From: Roseiarcus sp963794655
Lineage (GTDB): Bacteria; Pseudomonadota; Alphaproteobacteria; Rhizobiales; Beijerinckiaceae
Assembly (NCBI GenBank): GCA_963794655.1
Contig: CAWCEV010000006.1
Coordinates: 2,294,001-2,358,000 of the forward strand
Direction: 5' to 3'
Length of the DNA: 64,000 bases
Of this stretch, positions 53,397-60,425 are shown one piece after another. The position numbers were made by a program, and so were the translations under genes. How positions within the stretch are numbered: position 1 is the first letter of the stretch; the number at the start of each line of letters is the position of its first letter. The notes beneath the pieces are model-generated. The model did not search any database. It was not told the DNA's origin and worked only from the letters and a program-made list of their open reading frames with translations.

Positions 53397-53990
53397 CTAA
53401 TCGGTTATGACCGCTTCGAGCCGGGCGCTGAGGCCGAGCGCGTCGGTGATGACGATGGCGCCCCGGCGGCGCTCGATGAGGCCTTCGCGCTCCATAGCGT
53501 TGATCTCGCGCGACACGGTTTCGCGCCGCGTATTGATGCGGGACGCGAGCTCGGACTGGTTCGGCGGCGCATGGACAATTGCTCGCCGTGGATCGTCGCG
53601 ATCGGGACGCGCGAGCCGCAGCAGCTCGGCGTGTACGCGGCTGCGAACGTCGAGCGCGCCGAGTTCTCCGACCCGGCGCGTCATCGCGCGATTGCGCGCG
53701 ACGAGCGTCGCGACCACCGCTTCGCCAAGCGGGCGGTGGGTGAACACCGTCTCGACGAAGATCGGGCACGGCATTTTCGCCACCACCAAATCGTTGACCG
53801 CGAAAACGCTGAGCGAGCGGGAGCCGCCATCGAGAGCGGCGAGTTCGCCAAAGAACGAACCCGCTTCCATGTCGTTGAAAATGAGGTCTTGCCGGATCCC
53901 GTGCAGCACCGCCCTGAGGCGGCCGCTCATGACGAAATAGACGTCGCGCTCACTTGTGGTCTGGCCGAGAACCCAGGCCCCCGCGGACGA
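53397..53990 (-). pseudogene. Crp/Fnr-family regulator, 5' part missing at the segment junction
   Basis: About 198 residues remain: most of the cyclic-nucleotide-binding beta-roll ('WVLGQTTSERDVYFVMSGRL', 'IFNDMEAGSFFGELAALDGG') and a complete winged helix with 'NQSELASRINTRRETVSREI' as recognition region and 'MEREGLIERRRGAIVI'. Family members have about 25-40 more N-terminal residues before the 'SAGAW' strand; here the frame runs on into DNA that is already the leader of the acidobacterial gene at 54,009. The missing start shows that the alphaproteobacterial sequence stops inside this gene. Confidence 0.85.
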
Positions 53991-53997
53991 GACATTA
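53983..53997. other. Junction between alphaproteobacterial and acidobacterial sequence
   Basis: To the left the Crp frame keeps family similarity up to about 53,985; to the right the ribosome site AAGGAA at 53997-54002 already belongs to the foreign gene. GC content, codon use and gene families change here. No inverted repeat, tRNA, integrase or direct repeat is visible at the join, which favours a chimeric assembly over site-specific integration. Confidence 0.7.
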
Positions 53998-54008
53998 AGG
54001 AACAAATC

Positions 54009-55154
54009 ATGAAAAACCTTCGCTCTCACTCTTGTGGCCAGATTCCGGGACGCGTTTCGCGTTATGCCTTGGTTTCTGGTATGCACAAAACAGTAACCTG
54101 CGCGCTCCTATTGGTTGCCGGCGCAGCTGCCTTCGCGCAGAGCGGCGCCGGTGACGCCTTTCTGCCCAGCCCGGTCCGTAGCGTCTCGACCGTACCCTCC
54201 AACGGGGATCTGAACCCCTACGGCGTGGCCTTTGTCCCAAACAACTTCCAGGCCGGATCGGGTCCGCTGCACCCAGGCGACATCCTGGTCTCGAACTACA
54301 ACAATAAGGAGAATCTCCAGGGCACCGGCTCCACCATTGTGAGGATTCCTTCCAGCGGAGCCCCCTCAACCTTCTTTCAGGGAACCGCACCGCTCGGTCT
54401 CTCCACTGGCTTAGGTGTACTGCAAGCTGGGTTCGTGTTGGTCGCCAATTTACCCACGCTCGATGGGACAGCGGCTACAGCCACCGCAGGGTCGCTCCTG
54501 GTGATTAACAACAGCGGCAAATTAATCCAAACTTTCACCGGCTCGGAAATACAGGGTCCATGGGACGCAACGGTTGTGGATGGGGGCAATGTCGCGGTCG
54601 TATTCGTTGCCAATGCTCTCAACGGTACCGTGAGCCGGCTGGATTTCGCCGTCTCCTACTCTGGTCTCAAGTTTCTCAGCTCAGCGACGATTGCCTCCGG
54701 CTACAAGCATCAACCTGATCCGGCCGCCCTGTTCGACGCGCCCACCGGGTTGGTTTATGACACTCGCCGGGACACCCTCTTCGTTGCCTCCACCGACGAC
54801 AATGAGGTCTTCGCCGTTCGCAACGCGCTTGAACGCAACGAAAGCGATGGACCGGGAACGGTCATATATCACGACAACACCCATCTGCATGGGGCACTGG
54901 CGATGGCAGCTGCGCCCAACGATCACTTGCTGGTCACCAACAACGATGTGATCAACAGCGACCCGAATCAGCCTAGCGAAATTGTCGAATTCACCAAGGA
55001 CGGACAATTCATCAAGGAGATCCCCGTTGATCCGAACCAGGGGGGATCGTTTGGCTTGGCCGTCAACAGCGGTCGAGACACCACCATCCTCGGGGCGGTG
55101 GATGACAATACCGCAACCATCACCATCTGGACGCTCAATCTCGACCAGGACTAA
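54009..55154 (+). CDS. Exported NHL/beta-propeller-like protein (acidobacterial)
   Basis: A 381-residue exported protein; AAGGAA stands 6 bases before the ATG at 54009, and a second ATG at 54081 begins the signal peptide proper ('MHKTVTCALLLVAGAAAFAQ'). Blades include 'SNGDLNPYGVAFVPNNF', 'GDILVSNYNNKENLQGTGST', 'FDAPTGLVYDTRRDTLFVAS' and 'LAMAAAPNDHLLVTNNDVIN'. It is homologous to the protein at 30,069 through its full length, sharing NGDxNPY, DxLxxNxNxxxNLQGxGxTIV and PTGL-type motifs. Function unknown. Codon use is less GC-rich than in the first 54 kb. Confidence 0.82.
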   Translation: MKNLRSHSCGQIPGRVSRYALVSGMHKTVTCALLLVAGAAAFAQSGAGDAFLPSPVRSVSTVPSNGDLNPYGVAFVPNNFQAGSGPLHPGDILVSNYNNKENLQGTGSTIVRIPSSGAPSTFFQGTAPLGLSTGLGVLQAGFVLVANLPTLDGTAATATAGSLLVINNSGKLIQTFTGSEIQGPWDATVVDGGNVAVVFVANALNGTVSRLDFAVSYSGLKFLSSATIASGYKHQPDPAALFDAPTGLVYDTRRDTLFVASTDDNEVFAVRNALERNESDGPGTVIYHDNTHLHGALAMAAAPNDHLLVTNNDVINSDPNQPSEIVEFTKDGQFIKEIPVDPNQGGSFGLAVNSGRDTTILGAVDDNTATITIWTLNLDQD

Positions 55155-55230
55155 ACCGTCTATGGCGCGCTGCAACCGACCGAAGGCTGCTCGAAAAGCA
55201 AAATCAAGCAGCCTTCACAACCAGGTTCCT

Positions 55231-55266
55231 TGCCCACTCAAGCCAAAAGATGGCTTGAATGGGCCA
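55231..55266. repeat. REP-like palindrome, copy 1
   Basis: TGCCCACTCAAGCCA, a short AAAGA loop and TGGCTTGAATGGGCCA form a 14-base stem. Related copies occur at 59,759 and 59,851. It lies between the beta-propeller gene and a RAYT transposase remnant, the normal partner of REP sequences. Confidence 0.8.
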
Positions 55267-55290
55267 CCCGGGCATTCGTCCTAAGGGCTG

Positions 55291-55479
55291 GTGCCACAGG
55301 CTCAGGATTGGCGTTGGTCCAGTGTGCGAGCACATCTTGCGGGTGCGGACGATCCGTTGGTAGCCGTCCGTCCTGTCCTTGAGCGGATACCGAATTTTGC
55401 TAAGTTTCTCAGGAGGATCCGAATGAACCTCTTTGCGAATCACGATTATCACGAGTATCATGGATATCATGAAGAATGA
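55291..55479 (+). pseudogene. REP-associated tyrosine transposase (RAYT), C-terminal remnant
   Basis: About 62 codons remain: 'AQDWRWSSVRAHLAGADDPL' and 'VAVRPVLERIPNFAKFLRR' match the C-terminal end of REP-associated Y1 transposases. The HUH motif and catalytic tyrosine are missing. The fragment starts directly after a REP-like palindrome and its last codons run into short 9-base repeats (TATCACGAG/TATCATGGA/TATCATGAA). It is a decayed copy. Confidence 0.75.
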
Positions 55480-56431
55480 ATCCACTGCCGCGTCTTCTTC
55501 TGCCGCAGTTCTCGAGCCCGGCGGCTTTTACCCTCGCGCGCGCGAAACCGCCATGAACGTTGTGACTGCCGCGCTTTCCCATCCGAAGCCGAGTTCGGCT
55601 CCGATCTACGCAGTTCTGCTATATGGAAAAGGGAACGTAGCGAAGCGACCAAACTACCTGACAGCAGTAAGGACATTTCTCATGGCTTATCGGAAAGGGT
55701 TTAAGGCTCTCTCCGAGCACCGCGAACTGAAACGTTCCCATACGGATCAAGATCATGTTTCGTCGTTGAAGACGATCAACTTCGGAGATGTGTCCTTCTT
55801 TTGGGGTACGGCCACAGCTACCGAGATGCGGAAGATGGTAGATCCCCGACCGGGAATATACATCTTCCCATTGCACTTGAATCACAAACTCCTCTTGGAC
55901 CTCGATCTTCCATCTCTACCGGAGCCATTTGCTGAACTCCCTGCTCTTGTCCAGGTTCATTATCCGGAATGGGGTGACCTACAGATGGGACCTTCTGAGG
56001 TATTGAAGGCTCCGCACCATGGCCGGACTGAATCGTTCGCCAATAAGAAGACTCTCGAATGGAGAAAGCAATTCATCACTGAAAATCGGTTCTTCACTTC
56101 CGACGAGATTGCGCAAGAAGCCACTAGCCGCGCCACAAATCGTGCCGCGATGGCTTCGCGCTGGGTTCAAGAAAAAAAGATCTTCTCACTTCGGTTTGAA
56201 GGCCAGCAATTGTTCCCCCGGTTTCAGTTCGAGGACGGAAGGCCGATTCCTGCTGTCTCGGAGGTAATTCGAACCTTTCCGGAACATGCAACAGGATGGG
56301 AGCTCGCTTACTTCTTTGTCTCTCCAAATCCAAATATCGGCGGAAGCAAACCTGTTGAACTTTTGAAGCGAGATCCTGCTCGGCTGATTTCCTTAGCTCA
56401 CGCATTCGTCCATCCAGCCGATGTCTTCTAA
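55469..56431 (+). CDS. Long antitoxin-like partner of the RES protein
   Basis: A protein of about 320 residues (ATG at 55469; an ATG nine bases upstream is possible). The N-terminal 200 residues ('FLMAYRKGFKALSEHRELKR', 'FGDVSFFWGTATATEMRKMV') match no family I recognise. Residues about 200-260 hold a possible DNA-binding segment ('FFTSDEIAQEATSRATNRAA'). The C-terminal 70 residues ('PAVSEVIRTFPEHATGWELA', 'FFVSPNPNIGGSKPVELLKR' and 'LISLAHAFVHPADVF') resemble the MbcA/ParS/Xre toxin-binding domain. It overlaps the RES gene by 11 bases. Antitoxin function is inferred; the size is two to three times normal. Confidence 0.65.
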   Translation: MKNESTAASSSAAVLEPGGFYPRARETAMNVVTAALSHPKPSSAPIYAVLLYGKGNVAKRPNYLTAVRTFLMAYRKGFKALSEHRELKRSHTDQDHVSSLKTINFGDVSFFWGTATATEMRKMVDPRPGIYIFPLHLNHKLLLDLDLPSLPEPFAELPALVQVHYPEWGDLQMGPSEVLKAPHHGRTESFANKKTLEWRKQFITENRFFTSDEIAQEATSRATNRAAMASRWVQEKKIFSLRFEGQQLFPRFQFEDGRPIPAVSEVIRTFPEHATGWELAYFFVSPNPNIGGSKPVELLKRDPARLISLAHAFVHPADVF

Positions 56432-57113
56432 TTGTCCGGTTGCACCGGCGGGCGTTCGACCTCTCGAGGTTCAGACGGAGGAGTTGCCACGCGGCCGCGT
56501 TCTTTTTCGCTTTTATAAGAACTCGGCCTCGTACCCTGCAAATTCGTTCAATCCCAACATCGGCAAGAGAATCGAGATTCCTGAAGAGGGTGCCCGATTC
56601 AATCCCTTTCCCGGAAGTCCCGCGGCAAACATTGCGACTCTTTATGCTGCCGACACTTTTACCGCAGCAGCTCTTGAGAGCGTTTTCCATGACGTCGCAC
56701 ACACTCCTTCGCCAGAGTACCCGAGATTCCGCCTTGCCGAATGGAGCTATTCGAGACTCAGGACCAAGCGTCCGCTCGTGCTTTTCAAACTTGTTAACCC
56801 TCAACTTCGCGTGATTGAATGCCCCAGTCGATCAGAATCGATTACTGAAGCGGAACTGATTCACACTCCCGTCGCAGAGTACCCGAACACTCGCTCGTGG
56901 GCACGCTATTTTCACGACAGTCTTCCTCTGCTTGATGGATTAGCGTGGCGCCCGAGACTGGGAGGAGTTGGGACGGCGTTTGTCTTCTTCGCAGATCGAT
57001 GTGATGGCGAACTCAAAGTCGACTCGTCTCCAGTTTCGGTTACCCATGGGCCCGGACTCACAAAAATTACAACGATCGCAAAACACGCCACGATTCACAT
57101 CAAGGAAACTTAG
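56421..57113 (+). CDS. RES-domain protein (acidobacterial), probable NAD-degrading toxin
   Basis: A 230-residue protein with the RES core: RVLFRFYKNSASYPANSFNP (entry Arg), GARFNPFPG, 'IATLYAADTFTAAALESVFH' with conserved Tyr and Glu, 'LVLFKLVNPQLRVIECPSRS', YPNTRSWA and 'LDGLAWRPRLGGVGTAFVFF'. This is a longer, different RES subfamily from the one at 18,570. The start ATG lies 11 bases inside the preceding gene, so the pair is translationally coupled. Toxic NADase activity is inferred from the family. Confidence 0.85.
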   Translation: MSSNCPVAPAGVRPLEVQTEELPRGRVLFRFYKNSASYPANSFNPNIGKRIEIPEEGARFNPFPGSPAANIATLYAADTFTAAALESVFHDVAHTPSPEYPRFRLAEWSYSRLRTKRPLVLFKLVNPQLRVIECPSRSESITEAELIHTPVAEYPNTRSWARYFHDSLPLLDGLAWRPRLGGVGTAFVFFADRCDGELKVDSSPVSVTHGPGLTKITTIAKHATIHIKET

Positions 57114-57274
57114 GATTTCGTTTTACAGCGACGAGTGTTTATTGGGTAAGCGTCCGCCGCCACGCAAAGCGCGACTGAAGAGACGCTTCATTGCAGGGAT
57201 ACTTTCGTCTATCGGGCGGAGACCCGGGACGGTTGGGGACTACCGCGATGCCACCTCGTCCGCTTCGGGGGCCA

Positions 57275-57393
57275 GGGGATGCGCGACAAACGAAATAACC
57301 GACAAAGGGGATGCGCGACAGAGGGGATGCGCGACAGACGGGGATGCGCGACAGACGGGGATGCGCGACAGACGAAATAACCACCAAACGGCA
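57275..57393. repeat. Short tandem repeat, about 17-bp unit
   Basis: The unit ATGCGCGACAGACGGGG recurs with starts at 57279, 57311, 57327, 57344 and 57361 (spacing 32, 16, 17, 17). The first and last units are followed by AACGAAATAACC / GACGAAATAACC, so the block has matching ends. It lies in the otherwise gene-free 390 bases between the RES gene and the M24 peptidase gene. Confidence 0.8.
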
Positions 57394-57507
57394 GGCTGGA
57401 GCCTTCTCGACAACGCTCTCCGTCTGTCCGCGAACACTTCGCATTGCGCGCAACGGGCGAATAGGCATCAGGCCGACGTATCTAGCCCTGGCGCTACACT
57501 GAACACC

Positions 57508-58839
57508 ATGCGCGTTCGGTTCCTACCACTCCTCGCCCTGTTGAGCGTTGTCCCTTCCACCATTGCTTCCTCGCCCCCTGAGCCTGCCATCCACCTGCCC
57601 ACCTGGTCTCAGCAGATCGCGCTCCGCGAGTCCTGGCTCGTCCAGCGTCACGCGATGATCCTCGACATGATGCGGCGGCATAGCATCGACATGTGGATCA
57701 TCGTCAACGAAGAGTTCCATGACGATCCGCTCACCCAGTACATTGCGCCCCCTCGCCCTTATACCGGCAACCGCGACATTTTTCTTTTCATCGACACCGG
57801 CACGTCGCTGCGCAAGATCGCTGTTACCGGCTACGCGGAAGAAAATGTTCAACGCTTCTTCGAGTCGGAAAATGATCCAAAGCCCGCCGATCAGGTGCTT
57901 CCCGCGCTCTACACCCAATACCATCCCCAGCACATTGGCCTCTCCATGAGTGGCAAGCGCGGCGTCGAGCGATCTATTACCCATGACAGTTACCTTTACC
58001 TGGCCAAGACAATGGGTCCGGGCGCCGAAGCGCACTTTGTGCCCGCCACTGACCTCATAGAGGAATATCTCGACACCCGCATCCCCGGCGAGTTCCCCAC
58101 TTACAAAACGCTGGTTGCGTTGACCGATCAGCTGACACGGCGCGCCTTTTCGAACGAAGTGGTCACTCCAGGAAAAACCACCGTGGGAGATGTCCGCAGA
58201 TGGCTGTACGACCAGATGGGTTTTTACAACGTAACCACCTGGTTCCAGCCCGACCTGCGCTTGCAGCGCAAGGGCCGGGTCCCGCTAACCTCACGCGGCT
58301 TTCTTGCGGTCGAGCCCGAGTCCACCGTCATCCTGCCTGGAGATGTGTTGCATCTCGACTTTGGCATCACCTGTATGGGCCTCAATACCGACTGGCAGAA
58401 GGAGGCCTACGTCCTGCTTCCCGGCCAGGCCGATGCGCCCAGCGGACTGAAACACGCACTCGCCAACACCAACACGCTGCAGGAGTCGTTGATGACTCGC
58501 TCCCGTCCGGGCCGCCTGGCAGGCGATGTGTATAACGACATACTGGCAGATATGAAAGCCGCAGGGATCGAAGCCAAAGTTTATTCCCACCCCATCGGCA
58601 ACCAGGGTCACGGGCTTGGGGCCGGGCTGGATGGCCGCGCAGCGCAGGCTTCCGCCGCCGAAGCCAAACGTCTGCGAAAAGGTTCCTATCTTTCTATCGA
58701 GCTCAACTCCGCCACGCCCGTGCCCGAGTGGGGAAACCAGAAGGTCTACGTCATGGAAGAAGACGACGCCTATCTTACCGATGATGGCTTCAAGACCTTC
58801 CTTCCCCGTCAAACCAGCTTCTACCTGATCCACCCCTAA
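57508..58839 (+). CDS. Exported M24 family metallopeptidase (Xaa-Pro aminopeptidase-like)
   Basis: A 443-residue protein with a signal peptide ('RFLPLLALLSVVPSTIASSP'). An N-terminal creatinase-like domain ('DMMRRHSIDMWIIVNEEFHD') is followed by the pita-bread fold: metal ligands are the Asp in VLHLDFG, the Asp in GLNTDWQKEAY, the His in NQGHGLGAGLDG, the Glu in SIELNSATPVPEW and the Glu in VMEEDDAYLTDDG. All five are present, so it should be active. An in-frame extension upstream crosses the tandem repeats and is rejected. Such exported prolidase-like peptidases are common in Acidobacteriota. Confidence 0.88.
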   Translation: MRVRFLPLLALLSVVPSTIASSPPEPAIHLPTWSQQIALRESWLVQRHAMILDMMRRHSIDMWIIVNEEFHDDPLTQYIAPPRPYTGNRDIFLFIDTGTSLRKIAVTGYAEENVQRFFESENDPKPADQVLPALYTQYHPQHIGLSMSGKRGVERSITHDSYLYLAKTMGPGAEAHFVPATDLIEEYLDTRIPGEFPTYKTLVALTDQLTRRAFSNEVVTPGKTTVGDVRRWLYDQMGFYNVTTWFQPDLRLQRKGRVPLTSRGFLAVEPESTVILPGDVLHLDFGITCMGLNTDWQKEAYVLLPGQADAPSGLKHALANTNTLQESLMTRSRPGRLAGDVYNDILADMKAAGIEAKVYSHPIGNQGHGLGAGLDGRAAQASAAEAKRLRKGSYLSIELNSATPVPEWGNQKVYVMEEDDAYLTDDGFKTFLPRQTSFYLIHP

Positions 58840-59400
58840 GAGCAAGGGGTTCCGTAAAGGTGCGCGCTGCGTGCCAATCGAACAAGCGGTGCGCTGTCAG
58901 AGACTGGTCGTAGTTACTGCATTGCGTCCAGCATCATTTCAACCACACCACATTTACCGCGGCTACAAGAAATGTCCAACGCATATGTTGCGGCGATTGG
59001 GCGCTTCGTTCGCCGCATCTCTCGCCGCCGCTGCCCGCCGTCTCTTGGTTAACTGCTTAGTTATCCTTGGGCAATAGGGAGTAATCACGAGTTTAATACC
59101 CGTGCTTCCACATAATTATTTTTGAGGACTATGGACAGCGGCTCCCGAGCATATTACTGTCGGCCCTGGGACAAGATTGTATGCAAGCCAGTTACATACC
59201 CACAACCTCGGCCGAATCACGCACGAAGAGAACCCCCAGCCTCCGGTTAACCAGGCAAGGTGCTCAAATAAATCACTTGAGCATCTTGAGCATCTTGAGC
59301 ACCTTGGTGAAACAAAACAACTTACGTGGCAGGCAAGATGCTCAAACGGGAAAGGGGACATCCTGATAATACGAGGGGGCATCCAGGCATTCGCCTGACA
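58840..59400. other. Intergenic region, no gene recognised
   Basis: About 560 bases with lower GC. It includes a 9-base tandem repeat GAGCATCTT (three copies near 59,280-59,305). Short frames on both strands are low-complexity and have no ribosome site. It lies between the M24 gene and the 3' end of the methyltransferase remnant. Confidence 0.5.
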
Positions 59401-59757
59401 TCATCCATCGGCAAGCCCTGCTCCCATTGCGTGGATGCGGATGATTCTGCGATCGGTTCCCTTGTGGGGCGTGGGAACGGAACCGCGCACACTTTGCCAG
59501 ATGGCGACGAGGTCGCTCTGGTCTGGCCCGAAACCGATTTCGGATTTGTCATAGGGTATTTGTTCCAGGTAGAAACGCTCGAACGCAGGGGAAGCATCGA
59601 ACGCTTCTGCATGAACGGGGTTGTAATAGATGCAGAACAGATGGGGCAGTTCGCCCGAGGCCAGCGCCGCTTCGCACCTGGCCACGATCTTCGCCATCAG
59701 CTCCGCACCAAACGCGTGATAGTTGAACAGGACCGCCCTGGATGCGGGCAAGGGACC
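59401..59757 (-). pseudogene. SAM-dependent methyltransferase remnant (C-terminal third)
   Basis: About 118 codons remain: 'AVLFNYHAFGAELMAKIVAR', 'LPHLFCIYYNPVHAEAFDAS' and 'IPYDKSEIGFGPDQSDLVAI' followed by WQSVRG. This looks like the C-terminal end of class I methyltransferases common in Acidobacteriota. The SAM-binding N-terminal part is missing: upstream, at 59,759, the sequence becomes an inverted pair of REP-like palindromes. The gene was thus cut at the repeat and is not functional. Confidence 0.65.
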
Positions 59758-59758
59758 T

Positions 59759-59884
59759 TGCCCACTCAAGCCAAAAGCGGGCTTGAATGGCGCACCCTCG
59801 GGTTCTTTGGGCTAGGACGGGACTGTCAGTCATACCACACGGCTTGGGTTGGCCCATTCAAGCCTTCTTTTGGCTTGAGTGGGC
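59759..59884. repeat. Inverted pair of REP-like palindromes (BIME-like)
   Basis: Copy 2 (TGCCCACTCAAGCCAAAAGC... at 59759-59794) and copy 3 (GGCCCATTCAAGCCTTCTTT... at 59851-59884) are the same element in opposite orientation, separated by 56 bases that include GGGACTGTCAGTCATACCAC. Both have CCCACTCAAGCC/GGCTTGAATGGG arms. Such head-to-head REP pairs are bacterial interspersed mosaic elements moved by RAYT transposases, one remnant of which lies at 55,291. Confidence 0.8.
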
Positions 59885-59890
59885 TAGGCT

Positions 59891-60145
59891 CTACTCCTGG
59901 ACGCCTGGCGTTGAAAAGAGCAGCGAACAGGCGGCGCTGTAGTTTTGGGCGGGCACCATGACCCATGGTTCCCCTTCCCTTGGCTTGCCGGTCGGTAGGT
60001 TGTAGCGGTAGTGAAGACCGATCATATGCGGTATTTGCGCTCTATCGAGTACGACGCAGGGATCTCTTCTTTCCGTTACGTCTTCGACGATGACGACCCG
60101 GCGCCAATGCGGGGAGTTGGAGGCGTGGTTGCGTGAGGTTCTCAT
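59891..60145 (-). CDS. Small hypothetical protein
   Basis: An 84-residue protein with a strong ribosome site (GGAGGA 6-7 bases before the ATG at 60145). The start is basic ('MRTSRNHASNSPHWRRVVIV'); the end 'YNLPTGKPREGEPWVMVPAQ' and CSLLFSTPGVQE is ordered and polar. No domain is recognised. The good ribosome site and even composition argue that it is real. It ends seven bases before the REP pair. Function unknown. Confidence 0.55.
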   Translation of the reverse strand: MRTSRNHASNSPHWRRVVIVEDVTERRDPCVVLDRAQIPHMIGLHYRYNLPTGKPREGEPWVMVPAQNYSAACSLLFSTPGVQE

Positions 60146-60425
60146 TCGTGTTCCTCCGAGTGAGCGTTGGTAACGCTTGTGTCCTGTATCGGCACAGTTC
60201 AGGAGTCCTTTAGGAGTTTCCGTTCATGCGTCGAACAAAACGTTCCGAAAACGAAGCGCCTGACGCAAACCATGTTGCGCGATCATCCCATCGAGAGAAA
60301 CCCACACCGATGCGCCGTCTCGCAGAGCGGGAAAATGGCGGTGATACCTGGAATGACATTGCCTATTGTTTCGCCCATTTGATACACATGATGGGTCCGT
60401 TTTCAGGATGTTTTGGAGGCCGCAA
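60146..60425. other. Upstream region of the TonB-dependent receptor
   Basis: These 280 bases contain no recognised gene. They end with GGAGG at 60415-60419, the ribosome site of the receptor. Promoter elements could not be placed with confidence. Confidence 0.5.

Noticed and set aside
59326..59961. Plus-strand frame of 211 codons across the REP pair
   Set aside because: It is antisense to the methyltransferase remnant and runs through palindromic repeats.
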